Under the pieces are notes generated by a model. The model saw only the letters and a list, made by a program, of their open reading frames with translations, had not been told where the DNA came from and did no database searches. A stretch of 64,000 nucleotides of DNA, from NCBI GenBank assembly GCA_024640565.1, contig JAHEET010000009.1, positions 1 through 64,000 of the forward strand. The letters run 5' to 3'. A program made the translations under genes and the position numbers. Below, piece after piece: positions 20,912-30,314 of this stretch; positions within the stretch are counted from its first letter, which is position 1; every line of letters starts with the position of its first letter. The DNA comes from Flavobacteriaceae bacterium. GTDB lineage: Bacteria > Bacteroidota > Bacteroidia > Flavobacteriales > Flavobacteriaceae.

Positions 20912-21595
20912 CTACACATTTTTATCTAATAAATCAGGTCTTATCTGTGCTGTTCTTTCAAAAGCTTTGTCACTTCTCCAATCCTCGATTTTGGGGAAAT
21001 TACCCGATAACAAGATTTCTGGAACTTTTGTGCCTTCAAAGTTCGATGGTCTTGTATACACGGGGGGAGCTAATAAGTTGTCTTGAAATGAATCTGTTAA
21101 TGCAGATTGTTCATCGCCAATGACACCTGGGATTAAACGTACAACAGCATCAACTAAAACCGCGGCTGCCAACTCTCCACCAGTCAATACATAATCTCCT
21201 ATCGAAATTTCTTTGGTGATGTATAGGTCTCTAATTCGCTGGTCAACCCCTTTGTAGTGTCCTGTTAAAATTAAGATATTTTCCTTCAATGAAAGTGCAT
21301 TTGCGCCAGATTGGTTCAATGTTTTGGCATCAGGGGTCATGTATATAATTTCATCATAAACACGCGCTTCTTGAAGTTTTTTGATGCAATTTGCAATCGG
21401 TTCTATCATTAGTACCATTCCAGCTCCACCACCAAATTGTGTGTCGTCTATCTGTTTGTAGTTTCCCAAACCAAAATCGCGTAAATCATGTAAATGAATT
21501 TCAGCCAAGCCTTTTTGTTGGGCTCTTTTTAGGATAGAATGGTTAAAAGGGCTTTCTAATAATTCGGGTGAAACAGTAATGATATCTATTCGCAT
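20912..21595 (-). CDS. trmD: tRNA (guanine-N1)-methyltransferase TrmD
   Basis: 227 residues. It methylates G37 of tRNAs using S-adenosylmethionine and prevents frameshifting. SPOUT-fold motifs are clear: [13 protein letters not shown] at the start, [37 protein letters not shown] and the knot [20 protein letters not shown]. Only CAGC separates a -7 box (TACATTTG) from its ATG, suggesting a leaderless mRNA. The GT39 gene follows 8 bp after. Confidence 0.97.
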   Translation of the reverse strand: MRIDIITVSPELLESPFNHSILKRAQQKGLAEIHLHDLRDFGLGNYKQIDDTQFGGGAGMVLMIEPIANCIKKLQEARVYDEIIYMTPDAKTLNQSGANALSLKENILILTGHYKGVDQRIRDLYITKEISIGDYVLTGGELAAAVLVDAVVRLIPGVIGDEQSALTDSFQDNLLAPPVYTRPSNFEGTKVPEILLSGNFPKIEDWRSDKAFERTAQIRPDLLDKNV

Positions 21596-21599
21596 GCTG

Positions 21600-21607
21600 C
21601 AAATGTA
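21600..21607 (-). promoter_or_regulatory. -7 box 4 nt from the trmD start
   Basis: Minus strand reads TACATTTG then CAGC then ATG. Transcription normally begins a few nucleotides after this box, which would place the 5' end at or next to the start codon. Confidence 0.5.
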
Positions 21608-21641
21608 CCATTTTTGTGAGGGAATAAAAATGGAAGTATTT

Positions 21642-21681
21642 AAAAAAAATAAAAAAGCTCTGTTTGTAAAAACAGAGCTTT
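21642..21681 (-). terminator. Terminator after prfC-PPIase operon
   Basis: A 12-bp perfect stem (AAAGCTCTGTTT at 21654-21665 and AAACAGAGCTTT at 21670-21681), 4-nt loop, followed on the minus strand by a T-rich run to 21642. It lies 27 bp past the stop of the PPIase gene. Confidence 0.9.
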
Positions 21682-21707
21682 GATAACGATGTATTGGAGC
21701 ATGTAAC

Positions 21708-22640
21708 TTATTTTACCCCCATTAATTCTACGTCAAAAATTAAGGTGGCATTTGGTGGAATGACTCCTCCGGCACCTGCTGCGCCATAAGCTAAATTCGA
21801 AGGGATGACAAAACGTGCTTTGTCACCTACTTTTAACAACTGGATTCCTTCATCCCAACCTGCAATCACTTGACCAATTCCAACATTAAATTCGATTGGT
21901 TCTTTTCTTTTGTAGGAAGAATCGAATACCGTTCCATCCAACAATTGCCCTTTGTAATGCACAGAAACACCTGCTCCTTTTGTGGCTTGTTTTCCGGTTC
22001 CTTTTTGTAAGATTTGGTAGCGCAATCCGCTTGCAGTTTCTTCATAGCCAGCTGCAACGCTATCTAACAAGGCTTTTTGAGCTGCTTTTTCTGCTGCCTC
22101 ACGTGCTTCTCTAGCACCTTCAAAAGTTCTAAATGCTTCTACCGCATTAAACTTTTCAGCCGCTTCTCCAACTCGAATAATTTCTACTGATGTAAGGGTG
22201 TCTCCTTGCATAACAGCATCTACAACATTTTGACCTTCTACAACACTCCCAAAAACAGTATGTTTGTTGTCTAACCATGGAGTAGGAACGTGGGTAATGT
22301 AAAACTGACTCCCGTTTGTCGCGGGACCCGAATTAGCCATGGCTAATTTTCCAGGCGCATCATGCTTTAAATCAGGATGAAATTCATCATCAAATTTATA
22401 TCCTGGATTTCCGGTTCCAGTTCCTTGAGGACATCCTCCTTGGATCATAAAATCTGGAATTACCCGGTGAAATTTCAAACCATCATAATATGGGGTTCCT
22501 TGAGGTTTTACTTGGTTTTCTAAATTCCCTTCAGACAAAGCAACAAAGTTACCAACGGTTCCGGGTGTTTTTTCATCTTCTAATCGTACCAAAATCTCAC
22601 CTTTTGAGGTCGTAAATTTTGCGTATATTCCATTATTCAT
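21708..22640 (-). CDS. Dual-family immunophilin: cyclophilin-FKBP fusion
   Basis: 310 residues with two peptidyl-prolyl isomerase domains and no signal peptide. Residues ~5-165 are a cyclophilin ([43 protein letters not shown]). A charged Ala/Glu-rich helical linker ([18 protein letters not shown]) leads to an FKBP domain at ~205-310 ([66 protein letters not shown]). Such CFBP fusions are known from some bacteria, including flavobacteria. Likely a cytoplasmic folding catalyst. It starts 10 bp after the prfC stop, so both are in one transcript, closed by a strong terminator. Confidence 0.92.
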   Translation of the reverse strand: MNNGIYAKFTTSKGEILVRLEDEKTPGTVGNFVALSEGNLENQVKPQGTPYYDGLKFHRVIPDFMIQGGCPQGTGTGNPGYKFDDEFHPDLKHDAPGKLAMANSGPATNGSQFYITHVPTPWLDNKHTVFGSVVEGQNVVDAVMQGDTLTSVEIIRVGEAAEKFNAVEAFRTFEGAREAREAAEKAAQKALLDSVAAGYEETASGLRYQILQKGTGKQATKGAGVSVHYKGQLLDGTVFDSSYKRKEPIEFNVGIGQVIAGWDEGIQLLKVGDKARFVIPSNLAYGAAGAGGVIPPNATLIFDVELMGVK

Positions 22641-22650
22641 AATTAATTGT

Positions 22651-24243
22651 TTAGTGTTTAAATTCGCTTGTGAAATGTAATTTTACGGTGGGGTATTTGC
22701 TTTGTGTCATTTGAATGGTAAAAGCAGAATCTGCTAAAAACACCAATTGACCTTCTTTATCTTTTGCTAAAAATCGTTGTTTGACCCTCTTGAAATCAAG
22801 AAATTCTTCATTTTTACTGTTTTCGGGTTCTACCCAACATGCCTTGTGAACTTGAAGGTTTTCATAGCTACATTTAGCACCATATTCATGTTCAAGTCGA
22901 TATTGAATTACCTCATATTGAAGGGCGCCAACAGTTCCAATCACTTTTCTTCCATTGGTATCCAGGGTAAATAACTGTGCCACTCCCTCGTCCATTAATT
23001 GATCCAAACCCTTGAATAGTTGTTTGGATTTCATCGGGTCGGCATTGTTTACATAACGGAAGTGCTCTGGAGAGAAACTTGGAATGCCCTTAAAATTTAA
23101 TTGCTCCCCCTCTGTTAAAGTATCTCCAATTTTAAAGTTTCCAGTATCGTGGATCCCTACAATATCTCCGGGGTATGAAATGTCTACGATTTCTTTCTTT
23201 TCAGCAAAGAAAGCATTCGGACTTGAGAACTTCACCTTTTTACCATTTCGAACATGGAGGTAGGGAGCATTTCTTTTAAAAGTTCCTGAAACTATTTTTA
23301 TAAAGGCCAGTCTATCTCTGTGTTTAGGATCCATGTTGGCATGAATTTTAAACACAAAACCGGTCATTTTTTCTTCTTTTGAATCTACCAGGCGTTCTTC
23401 TGAGCTCTTAGGAAGTGGTGCCGGTGCAATTTCAATAAATGCATCTAACAATTCTTTAACACCAAAATTATTTAGCGCCGAACCAAAGAAAACCGGTTGG
23501 AGTTCTCCTGCCAAGTAGGCTTCCTGATTGAATGCTGGATATACTTCATCCACTAATTCAACTTCTTCACGCAATGTCTCGGCAGCAGTTTCCCCGACAA
23601 TCGCATCGAGTTTAGGATTTGATAAATCGTCAAATTCTATCCCTTCAGAAATGGAAGTTTTATTCTCACCTGAGAAAAGGTTTAATTTCTTTTCCCAAAT
23701 ATTATAAATCCCTTTAAAATCATATCCCATTCCAATAGGGAAACTCATTGGCGTTACATGCAATCCTAACTTTTGTTCAACTTCATCCAATAAATCAAAT
23801 GCATCTTTACCTTCCCTATCCAATTTATTAATAAAGACCAGCATGGGAATGCTTCGCATTCTACAGACTTCTACTAATTTTTCAGTCTGTGGTTCTACGC
23901 CTTTTGCCACATCAATGACAACAATAACGCTGTCTACAGCTGTGAGTGTCCTAAAAGTATCTTCAGCAAAATCTTTGTGACCGGGGGTGTCAAGAATATT
24001 GATTTTTTTGTCTTTGTAAATAAACGCTAAAACAGAGGTTGCAACAGAAATCCCTCGCTGACGCTCTATTTCCATGAAATCGGAAGTAGCCCCTTTTTTT
24101 ATTTTATTATTTTTTACGGCCCCTGCTTCTTGGATGGCCCCTCCAAAAAGTAATAATTTTTCTGTTAAGGTTGTCTTTCCTGCATCGGGATGCGAAATAA
24201 TCCCAAATGTTCTTCTACGTTTAATTTCTTCTAAAAAACTCAT
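22651..24243 (-). CDS. prfC: Peptide chain release factor 3 (RF3)
   Basis: 530 residues, equal in size to E. coli RF3. GTPase motifs: [13 protein letters not shown] (G1), [14 protein letters not shown] (G3), INKLDREG (G4). The middle and C-terminal domains include [20 protein letters not shown], the [11 protein letters not shown] stretch and [17 protein letters not shown]3 recycles class I release factors after termination. A -7 box lies 17 nt upstream of the ATG, and the PPIase fusion follows after 10 bp. Confidence 0.97.
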   Translation of the reverse strand: MSFLEEIKRRRTFGIISHPDAGKTTLTEKLLLFGGAIQEAGAVKNNKIKKGATSDFMEIERQRGISVATSVLAFIYKDKKINILDTPGHKDFAEDTFRTLTAVDSVIVVIDVAKGVEPQTEKLVEVCRMRSIPMLVFINKLDREGKDAFDLLDEVEQKLGLHVTPMSFPIGMGYDFKGIYNIWEKKLNLFSGENKTSISEGIEFDDLSNPKLDAIVGETAAETLREEVELVDEVYPAFNQEAYLAGELQPVFFGSALNNFGVKELLDAFIEIAPAPLPKSSEERLVDSKEEKMTGFVFKIHANMDPKHRDRLAFIKIVSGTFKRNAPYLHVRNGKKVKFSSPNAFFAEKKEIVDISYPGDIVGIHDTGNFKIGDTLTEGEQLNFKGIPSFSPEHFRYVNNADPMKSKQLFKGLDQLMDEGVAQLFTLDTNGRKVIGTVGALQYEVIQYRLEHEYGAKCSYENLQVHKACWVEPENSKNEEFLDFKRVKQRFLAKDKEGQLVFLADSAFTIQMTQSKYPTVKLHFTSEFKH

Positions 24244-24260
24244 TAATGAAAATTAGGCTG

Positions 24261-24268
24261 CAAAGATA
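24261..24268 (-). promoter_or_regulatory. -7 box for prfC
   Basis: Minus strand reads TATCTTTG, 17 nt before the ATG at 24243, matching TAnnTTTG and implying a leader of about 10 nt. Confidence 0.5.
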
Positions 24269-24287
24269 CGTTTTACAATGGCAAATA

Positions 24288-24971
24288 TCAATCTAAAATT
24301 TCAACTTTCATATGTACGTCTTCTTCTGGCCATTCGTCTTCTCCGACCTTTATTTTTGCAATTTTATCCATGGTGTCAAAACCAGAAATTACTTCCCCAA
24401 AAACGGTGTGTTCGTTGTTTAGATGATGAGCCCCTTTTCTATTTTGAACAATGTAAAATTCGAATGGACTGGATAATTTCTTTGGGTTTTTTTTCCAATC
24501 CCGAGCTGCTGCCAGGGCCCCATAGGTATGTCTTCTGTTTCTTCTAAATTCGGGAGGTAGTTTATAGTTTCCATACTTATACCGGTCTTTAACTGTTTGA
24601 AAATTGTCTGAATTTCCACCTTGTAGAACAAAGTTTTTTGCAACTCGATAAAACACCGTCGTATTGAAATACTTAATTTTTGTTAGAAAAATAAAATTGG
24701 CTCTGTGCAATGGAGTATCATTGAATAATCGAATTTTTATAGTTCCATAGGCTGTTCTTATAAGAACTTTTGTTTCATTATTTTGCTCACCATAAGCATT
24801 TAGAAAAGTTGTGACATTGTGCTTGTTTAGGCTATCCCAAGTTTTTTCAATCCTTTTTTCATTTTTTTGCAACTTTAAAGGCTCTTTTTTTATTGCTGCT
24901 TTCTTTTCTTTTTCACATTGAAAAAAAATAAGAAAAAATAGTAGCAATGATGTTTTGAAAACGTTTTTCAT
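24288..24971 (-). CDS. Cyclophilin-type peptidyl-prolyl isomerase lipoprotein
   Basis: From the ATG at 24971 the protein has 227 residues; the frame extends upstream to 25079 but the preceding residues look non-coding, while MKNVFKTSLLLFFLIFFQC is a clean lipoprotein signal. A lysine-rich linker follows the lipidated Cys, then a cyclophilin domain with FYRVAKNFVLQGG, GALAAARD, FYIVQNR and NEHTVFGEVISGFD. The domain is diverged: Tyr replaces the His of the usual FHRV motif, although the catalytic Arg is kept. Probably anchored in the periplasm and helps fold secreted or outer-membrane proteins. It stands 44 bp upstream of prfC on the same strand. Confidence 0.85.
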   Translation of the reverse strand: MKNVFKTSLLLFFLIFFQCEKEKKAAIKKEPLKLQKNEKRIEKTWDSLNKHNVTTFLNAYGEQNNETKVLIRTAYGTIKIRLFNDTPLHRANFIFLTKIKYFNTTVFYRVAKNFVLQGGNSDNFQTVKDRYKYGNYKLPPEFRRNRRHTYGALAAARDWKKNPKKLSSPFEFYIVQNRKGAHHLNNEHTVFGEVISGFDTMDKIAKIKVGEDEWPEEDVHMKVEILD

Positions 24972-25116
24972 GAATAAGTAACATTTCTTACAAATATAAC
25001 TTTTCGCTGCTATCGGAAAAGTGATTGTGTTTTTTATGAATTGAAACCTCATAATAGAGATGGTTCTCCGCTCCGACAATCTTAAAGGTTTAAAAAAAAA
25101 CTTACCGAGAATTTTT

Positions 25117-25698
25117 TTATTTGGTTAATGTGATAAATAGCGCTGCATTTACTGTTAAGCTATCAAGGGGTAGATTCAAAGTAGCATTTAGTTGTTGCAT
25201 TTGTGTAGCATCCAATTGATCTAAAATATTTTCGTTAATCGCACTTTTTAGACGTAAAGTATCGTTGTTAAAATAAACAATATTGGATACCATAGTTTCA
25301 CCTTCCCTTGAAAATGTAAGAGTGTTATTCTGCAGTGACCAAGATGCTGGAGACAGAATACTTATAATAGAATCTACGACTTGTTGGGTTGTAAATTGTT
25401 CATTTAAAAATGAAATAGTACCATTAAAAGTAAAACTTCCTGAAGTGTAAAAATTGTTTGGGTTTCCTTCAAACAAAGCATTCATGTTAAAATCGCTCCC
25501 AACCCCAAGATAAGCTCCTGTAATACTCTGTCCGTTAAAGTATACTCCGGTAGTACCGTTTTCAGTGTAAAGTTCAGAAACCTCCCAGGAACCCCATAAA
25601 TCTTCTTCTGTAATACTTTGATCTACCACATCGTTGCCCGTGCATGAAGTAAAATTGGCAACTAGGAGTATCAAAATGTAATAAATTGTTTTTTTCAT
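25117..25698 (-). CDS. Lipocalin-like lipoprotein of unknown function
   Basis: 193 residues from the ATG at 25698, chosen because MKKTIYYILILLVANFTSC is a lipoprotein signal; the frame runs on upstream to 25737. After the Cys (TGNDVVDQSITEEDLWGSWEVSELY) the WGSWEV start and alternating beta strands resemble the small lipocalin-like lipoproteins common in Bacteroidota. No ligand or catalytic motif is seen. It is divergent from idi and separated from the next minus-strand gene by 145 bp with no visible terminator. Confidence 0.65.
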   Translation of the reverse strand: MKKTIYYILILLVANFTSCTGNDVVDQSITEEDLWGSWEVSELYTENGTTGVYFNGQSITGAYLGVGSDFNMNALFEGNPNNFYTSGSFTFNGTISFLNEQFTTQQVVDSIISILSPASWSLQNNTLTFSREGETMVSNIVYFNNDTLRLKSAINENILDQLDATQMQQLNATLNLPLDSLTVNAALFITLTK

Positions 25699-25815
25699 TC
25701 GATTGGTCTTATCCATTTTCGAGTCTAAATTAATCAAAAAATCATATTTGACTAAAAAAACAGCTTTAATTTAATAATTGCGATCGATTAAAAAGTTAGT
25801 GTCAGTTGATTTTAC

Positions 25816-25823
25816 TATTTTTG
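25816..25823 (+). promoter_or_regulatory. -7 box 5 nt from the idi start
   Basis: TATTTTTG ends 5 nt before the ATG at 25829. With the normal start of transcription a few bases after this box, the mRNA would be leaderless or nearly so. Confidence 0.5.
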
Positions 25824-25828
25824 TGAGT

Positions 25829-26347
25829 ATGGAAGAACAAGTTATTTTGGTAGATGAAAACGACAATCAAATTGGATTGATGCCAAAAATGGAAGCGCAT
25901 GAAAAAGCTGTTTTACACAGAGCATTTTCTGTATTTATTTTTAACAAAAAAGGAGAATTAATGCTTCAGCAAAGAGCTGCACACAAATATCATTCTCCAT
26001 TACTTTGGACAAATACTTGCTGTTCGCATCAAAGGGATGGCGAAACCAATATTGAAGCTGGAACTCGAAGATTACAAGAAGAAATGGGATTTACAACCGA
26101 TCTCAAGGAAGTGTTTTCATTCGTTTATAAAGCCCCCTTTGACAATGGTCTTACCGAGCATGAATTGGATCATGTGATGGTGGGCGCTTTTGAAGAAGCC
26201 CCAGAAATCAATATCGAAGAAGTACAAAGTTACAAATGGATGCCATTGGAAGCCGTAAAGAAGGATATTGAAAAGTCTCCAGAAATTTATACAGAATGGT
26301 TTAAAATTATTTTCAAAGAATCTTATCAAAAACTAAAAAATGCCTAA
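25829..26347 (+). CDS. idi: Isopentenyl-diphosphate delta-isomerase, type 1
   Basis: 172 residues from the ATG at 25829 (MEEQVILVDENDNQIG); the frame could extend to 25778 but that would cover the promoter. Nudix-fold enzyme interconverting IPP and DMAPP for isoprenoids such as menaquinone and undecaprenyl carriers. Features: KMEAHEKAVLHRAFSVFIF, WTNTCCSHQRDGE with the catalytic Cys and metal His, the Nudix helix RRLQEEMGF, and ELDHVMVG with a further acidic site. Its last 8 nt overlap the start of queD, indicating translational coupling. Confidence 0.95.
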   Translation: MEEQVILVDENDNQIGLMPKMEAHEKAVLHRAFSVFIFNKKGELMLQQRAAHKYHSPLLWTNTCCSHQRDGETNIEAGTRRLQEEMGFTTDLKEVFSFVYKAPFDNGLTEHELDHVMVGAFEEAPEINIEEVQSYKWMPLEAVKKDIEKSPEIYTEWFKIIFKESYQKLKNA

Positions 26348-26753
26348 AGTTACCGTACATAGAAAAGCACATTTTAACAGTGCACACCGCCTACATAGAA
26401 AAGATTGGTCTGATGCAAAAAACTTTGAAGTTTTTAATAAATGTAGCAATCCTAATTTTCACGGACACAACTATGAATTAATTGTTTCCTTAACCGGCGA
26501 AATTGATCCTGAAACAGGTTATGTTTATGATCTTGGTATTTTAAAGAATTATATAAAATCTGAAATTGAAGAAGCTTTTGATCATAAAAATCTGAACATA
26601 GAAGTTCCTGAATTTAAAGACCTAAATCCAACAGCCGAAAATATAGCGGTTGTTATCTATGAGAAATTAAGAAAGTTATTACCACAGCACCTTGACTTAA
26701 AAGTAACATTATACGAAACCCCTAGGAATTTTGTAACCTATGCAGGGGCATAA
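26340..26753 (+). CDS. queD: 6-carboxy-5,6,7,8-tetrahydropterin synthase (QueD/PTPS family)
   Basis: 137 residues. Zinc ligands are visible: His in FNSAHRLH, and the pair in NFHGHNYEL; the catalytic-type Cys is in NKCSNPNFHGH. The C-terminal half has DLGILKNYIKSEIEEAFDHKNLN and PTAENIAVVIYEKL, standard for the family. Role: conversion of dihydroneopterin triphosphate on the queuosine route. Eukaryotic-type PTPS activity cannot be excluded from sequence. It overlaps idi by 8 bp and is followed by manA 17 bp later. Confidence 0.9.
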   Translation: MPKVTVHRKAHFNSAHRLHRKDWSDAKNFEVFNKCSNPNFHGHNYELIVSLTGEIDPETGYVYDLGILKNYIKSEIEEAFDHKNLNIEVPEFKDLNPTAENIAVVIYEKLRKLLPQHLDLKVTLYETPRNFVTYAGA

Positions 26754-26770
26754 AGGAGTACAATCAGCGC

Positions 26771-27748
26771 ATGAGTATGTATCAATTTTTAAAGTTTGAA
26801 CCCATTCTGAAAAACAAAATTTGGGGTGGAGAAAAACTCACTTCGCTATTGGGTAAAAAATCTGCCCTTAAAAATATTGGAGAAAGTTGGGAGATCTCTG
26901 GGATAAAGGAAGCAATATCCATTGTTGTAAATAAAGAATTGAAAGGAATTCCTTTAGACGAATTAATAACAAAGTACAAAAACAAGTTACTAGGAGATAA
27001 GGTATATGAGCAGTTTGGAAATGACTTTCCATTACTCATAAAATTTATAGATGCTAAAGAGGCATTGAGCATTCAGGTTCACCCAAACAACGATTTGGCC
27101 AAAAAACGCCATCAATCCTTTGGGAAAAATGAAATGTGGTATGTATTGCAAGCAGAAGAAAATGCAAATCTAGTGATCGGTTTCAAAAAAGATTCTTCAA
27201 TAGAAGAGTTTGATTTTCATCTGAAAAATAAGACGCTTTTAAGCATTTTAAACACAGAATCAATTAATGAAGGGGATGCCTTTTACATTCCAACGGGTAC
27301 CATTCATGCAATAGGAGCAGGAGTTCTTCTAGCTGAAATTCAACAAACTTCAGATATTACGTATAGAATTTATGATTGGGAACGAAAAAATGCGGAGGGC
27401 ACTTTTCGAGAACTGCATACTGAAGCAGCAAAAGATGCAATTGATTATCATGCTAAGGATGCTTACAAGGCTGCCTACTCAGAAGAAGAAAATAGTCCTT
27501 CCGAAATTATATCCAGTCCTTACTTTACAACCAGTATAGTGCCTTTAGTTGGAACGCTTGAAATCAACCACCAAGAGAAAGATAGTTTTGTTGTTTATAT
27601 GTGTGTTGCAGGAGGTGTGACTTTTCAATACGAAGAACAAAAAGAAAGCTTACACATAGGGGAGACACTTTTAGTGCCAGCTAGCATGAAGGAATTTAAA
27701 ATTGTAGCCAAAGAAAAATCAAAATTACTAGAAGTTTATATCAAATAG
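26771..27748 (+). CDS. manA: Mannose-6-phosphate isomerase, class I
   Basis: 325 residues (a second ATG 6 nt in, MYQFLKFEP, is equally plausible). Type I PMI interconverts fructose-6-P and mannose-6-P for GDP-sugars and glycans. Zinc-site motifs: LSIQVHPND (Gln and His), KNEMWYVLQA (Glu), and PTGTIHAIGAGVLLAEIQQTSD with the further His and the catalytic region. The C-terminal cupin is short. It lies in the run idi-queD-manA-kdsB-HAD with 9-17 bp gaps, next to the Kdo enzyme kdsB, so it probably supplies surface polysaccharide synthesis. Confidence 0.93.
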   Translation: MSMYQFLKFEPILKNKIWGGEKLTSLLGKKSALKNIGESWEISGIKEAISIVVNKELKGIPLDELITKYKNKLLGDKVYEQFGNDFPLLIKFIDAKEALSIQVHPNNDLAKKRHQSFGKNEMWYVLQAEENANLVIGFKKDSSIEEFDFHLKNKTLLSILNTESINEGDAFYIPTGTIHAIGAGVLLAEIQQTSDITYRIYDWERKNAEGTFRELHTEAAKDAIDYHAKDAYKAAYSEEENSPSEIISSPYFTTSIVPLVGTLEINHQEKDSFVVYMCVAGGVTFQYEEQKESLHIGETLLVPASMKEFKIVAKEKSKLLEVYIK

Positions 27749-27757
27749 TAAATTCAT

Positions 27758-28492
27758 ATGAAAATAATTGCAATGATTCCTGCACGCTACAGTGCAACTC
27801 GCTTTCCAGGTAAATTAATGAAAGATTTAGGCGGGAAGTCAGTGATTTTAAGAACTTATGAAGCCGCGATAAGTACCGCTTTGTTTGAGGAGGTATACGT
27901 GGTTACTGATTCAAAAGTGATTGCTGAAAATATTTCGAATGCAGGAGGGAAGGTGCTCATGAGTAAAAAGGAACACGAATGTGGTTCGGATAGAATTGCA
28001 GAAGCTGTTCAGGACTTGGATGCAGATATCGTAGTCAATGTACAAGGCGATGAACCATTTATTGACAGCGATTCGTTATCAAAGTTGATTGCTGCTTTTA
28101 AAAATGATGTTCCAAAAGAAATTGACTTGGCTTCACTGAAAGTTGAAATAACCACTAAAAAGGCCATTGAAGATCCAAACAATGTAAAAGTAATTACAGA
28201 TAATAACGGATTTGCTTTGTACTTCTCAAGAAGTGTAATTCCCTTTCAAAGAGACCAAGGATTGCCTGTAAAATACTACAAACATAAGGGAGTTTATGCT
28301 TTTAGAAAGCAGGCATTAATTGATTTTTATCATTTAGATGTAACCCCGCTTGAAGCATCAGAGAAAATTGAAGCGATCCGGTATTTAGAAGTTGGAAAAA
28401 AAATTAAAATGATCGAAACAGACATTGAAGCTGTCGGAATAGATACTCCAGAAGATCTAGAAAACGCAAAGAAATATTTAAATCAATCATAA
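27758..28492 (+). CDS. kdsB: 3-deoxy-manno-octulosonate cytidylyltransferase
   Basis: 244 residues. Activates Kdo as CMP-Kdo for lipopolysaccharide core. Nucleotide-binding motif [20 protein letters not shown] at the N-terminus, then [40 protein letters not shown] and [10 protein letters not shown], all standard for KdsB. Nine bp after manA and 10 bp before the HAD gene, so part of the same operon. Confidence 0.96.
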   Translation: MKIIAMIPARYSATRFPGKLMKDLGGKSVILRTYEAAISTALFEEVYVVTDSKVIAENISNAGGKVLMSKKEHECGSDRIAEAVQDLDADIVVNVQGDEPFIDSDSLSKLIAAFKNDVPKEIDLASLKVEITTKKAIEDPNNVKVITDNNGFALYFSRSVIPFQRDQGLPVKYYKHKGVYAFRKQALIDFYHLDVTPLEASEKIEAIRYLEVGKKIKMIETDIEAVGIDTPEDLENAKKYLNQS

Positions 28493-28502
28493 AAATATCA
28501 AA

Positions 28503-29195
28503 ATGTACAAAGACATAAAAGTCATTGCTTTTGATGCCGATGATACCTTATGGGTCAATGAAACTTATTTTAGAGAAGCAGAGCATGAATTTGCAAAACT
28601 GCTCTCTAACTACGAAACTGAAAACAAAATTGATCAAGAACTTTTTAAGAAAGAAATAGCAAACTTAAAATACTACGGGTACGGAATAAAGGGTTTTGTA
28701 TTGTCTATGATCGAATGCGCATTAGAACTTTCGAACAATCAAACGAGTCCAATAACGATTGGAAAAATCATAACAATCGGTAAAGAAATGCTCGACAAAC
28801 CCATAGAATTGCTATCGGGTATCGAAGAAGTATTACAGGCACTACAAAATGATTATAAATTAATAGTTGCCACCAAAGGAGATTTATTAGATCAGGAAAA
28901 GAAGTTAGAAAAATCAGGATTGTTAAAGTATTTCCACCACATAGAGGTAATGAGCGACAAAAAACCGAAAGACTATTTGAAGTTAATTCAACATTTAGAA
29001 ATACAGCCCAAGGAATTGTTAATGATCGGAAACTCTTTGAAGTCCGATATTTTACCCTTGTTAAAAATTGGTGCAACTGCAATTCATGTCCCTTTCCATA
29101 CCACTTGGGTGCATGAAGAAGTTTCCGAAAAAGAAAAGGCAGGGGCTACTTATAAAACTGTTTCAAATATAAAAGAAGTTATAGCGCTCTTTTAA
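28503..29195 (+). CDS. HAD-family hydrolase
   Basis: 230 residues. Motif I is FDADDTLWVNETYF with the nucleophile Asp and the acid/base Asp, motif II lies in LIVATKGDLL, motif III is the Lys in SDKKPKDY, and motif IV ends MIGNSLKSDILPLLKIGATAI. A helical cap sits between motifs I and II. It is larger than KdsC (Kdo-8-P phosphatase, tetrameric and capless), so that assignment is not justified despite the kdsB neighbour. A phosphatase of unknown substrate, co-transcribed with kdsB. Confidence 0.85.
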   Translation: MYKDIKVIAFDADDTLWVNETYFREAEHEFAKLLSNYETENKIDQELFKKEIANLKYYGYGIKGFVLSMIECALELSNNQTSPITIGKIITIGKEMLDKPIELLSGIEEVLQALQNDYKLIVATKGDLLDQEKKLEKSGLLKYFHHIEVMSDKKPKDYLKLIQHLEIQPKELLMIGNSLKSDILPLLKIGATAIHVPFHTTWVHEEVSEKEKAGATYKTVSNIKEVIALF

Positions 29196-29205
29196 ATAAA
29201 TAAAC

Positions 29206-29213
29206 TATTTTTG
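29206..29213 (+). promoter_or_regulatory. -7 box upstream of small conserved gene
   Basis: TATTTTTG, 21 nt before the ATG at 29235, just downstream of the HAD stop; suggests the 88-residue gene has its own promoter. Confidence 0.45.
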
Positions 29214-29234
29214 CATCAATAAATAAATAAGATT

Positions 29235-29501
29235 ATGGCAAGTATAAAAAACTTAAAAAAAGATATTAATTACACTTTAGGAGACTTAATTGAAGAATGT
29301 TACGTTTATCAATTACTAAACCCTAAAGCAGATGTAAAAGCTTCTGAAGCACTTATTGACGAGGCAATTGCTACTTTCGATGATTTAATTGCAAAATTAA
29401 ATGCTAAAAATGTAGAGAATAAAAAAGCACATTATAAAGGAATCAGTTTAGAATTAGAAACAAAAGCTTCTACTCTAGTTAACAAAATAAACGCTTTATA
29501 A
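29235..29501 (+). CDS. Small conserved helical protein
   Basis: 88 residues, cytoplasmic, strongly alpha-helical with heptad-like Leu/Ile spacing (EALIDEAIATFDDLIAKLNAKN, LELETKASTLVNKI). The N-terminal block IKNLKKDINYTLGDLIEECYVYQL looks well conserved in what I know of flavobacterial hypotheticals, but no function is known to me. It has its own -7 box and is followed by 130 bp before the next small gene. Confidence 0.75.
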   Translation: MASIKNLKKDINYTLGDLIEECYVYQLLNPKADVKASEALIDEAIATFDDLIAKLNAKNVENKKAHYKGISLELETKASTLVNKINAL

Positions 29502-29631
29502 AGTTTACAATTTTTAATTATATTTTAACGATTCTCTAACAAGGGCGTCGTTTTTTTTTGCCCAATTTTTATATATCTTTAGTATACTATTTTTAGAAAG
29601 ATAACGTTAACTAGGTAAATGAACTTTAATT

Positions 29632-29826
29632 ATGGCAAGAGCAATGTTTGAGTACACAAAAACGATACTGAAAAAAGTCAGCTTTAGTTCAGATTTGTTC
29701 TGTAAAGAATTAGAAAAGGCATTAACCAGATTGCTGCCTTATGAAGTGAAAGAATTAACAATATGGTTAAAAGTTTTCACAAGTAACAAACCCGAACTAT
29801 TCATTTGTATGAATTTAATTAAATAA
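29632..29826 (+). CDS. Small conserved flavobacterial protein
   Basis: 64 residues beginning MARAMFEYTKTILKKVSF, with KELEKALTRLLPYEVKELTIWL and FTSNKPEL. I recognise this as a short protein widely kept in Flavobacteriaceae, without known function. No signal peptide or membrane helix; probably a compact helical cytoplasmic protein. Its stop overlaps the stem of a bidirectional terminator shared with the convergent Spy-like gene. Confidence 0.75.
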   Translation: MARAMFEYTKTILKKVSFSSDLFCKELEKALTRLLPYEVKELTIWLKVFTSNKPELFICMNLIK

Positions 29827-29856
29827 AAAAAGGAAGCTATTCGCTTCCTTTTTTTT
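29825..29856. terminator. Bidirectional terminator between convergent genes
   Basis: A 13-bp stem (AAAAAAAGGAAGC/GCTTCCTTTTTTT, 5-nt loop) at 29825-29855. It overlaps the last codons of the minus-strand Spy-like gene and abuts the stop of the plus-strand gene, with T-runs on both strands. Confidence 0.9.
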
Positions 29857-30313
29857 GTTGGCTCATGTGTTTTTTGTGTCGATATTTTCGCATCAATACC
29901 CTACTAAACTCTTTTTCAGCAATATGCAATTTCAAGATTTTTTTAATCGGGAGTACTGTTTTTAATTTGTTGATGTAATGCTGATTTTTTTCAAATTTTT
30001 TCCTATCAAGGAGTTGTGTTAAATTAAAAAGATCTAGCGCTTTTCTTTCATCGATGTTGTCAATTTTTTTTGCAATCCGTAGCTCTTTTTTTATCGCATC
30101 ATATTCTTTGGTCATCAACCCGTGGAGCTTCTTATGATGTCCATTATAGATTGGCCAAAATTTTTCTGCTTCCAAAGCAGTTAAATCCATCTGTTCAGTC
30201 AAGTAGGAAATTTTTAAAAGTTTTATTTTTTCTTTATGTTCTTCTTTTTTTTGGGCGTTTGTAGCGAAGCAAAAAGTAAGCACTACAAAAAGACTGAATA
30301 GATATTTTTTCAT
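29837..30313 (-). CDS. Spy/CpxP-like periplasmic protein of the sigma operon
   Basis: 158 residues from ATG 30313 (MKKYLFSLFVVLTF); the frame extends to 30328 but that start would overlap the preceding gene. A signal peptide ending ATNAQ precedes an all-helical, highly charged body: KIKLLKISYLTEQMDLTALEAEKFWPIYNGHHKKL, here cited for its LT..EAEKFWP core, typical of the LTXXQ/Spy-CpxP-CnrX superfamily. His residues are frequent (NGHHKKLHG, KYRHKKHM), so metal binding is possible. Third gene of an operon with an ECF sigma factor and a single-pass membrane protein; the gap to that gene is 1 bp. The set resembles CnrYXH-type envelope or metal sensing. The role is inferred, not shown. Confidence 0.7.
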   Translation of the reverse strand: MKKYLFSLFVVLTFCFATNAQKKEEHKEKIKLLKISYLTEQMDLTALEAEKFWPIYNGHHKKLHGLMTKEYDAIKKELRIAKKIDNIDERKALDLFNLTQLLDRKKFEKNQHYINKLKTVLPIKKILKLHIAEKEFSRVLMRKYRHKKHMSQQKKGSE

Positions 30314-30314
30314 A

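Noticed and set aside
28503..29195. HAD gene as KdsC (Kdo-8-phosphate phosphatase)
   Set aside because: KdsC is shorter and lacks a cap; this 230-residue protein has a helical cap domain between motifs I and II.
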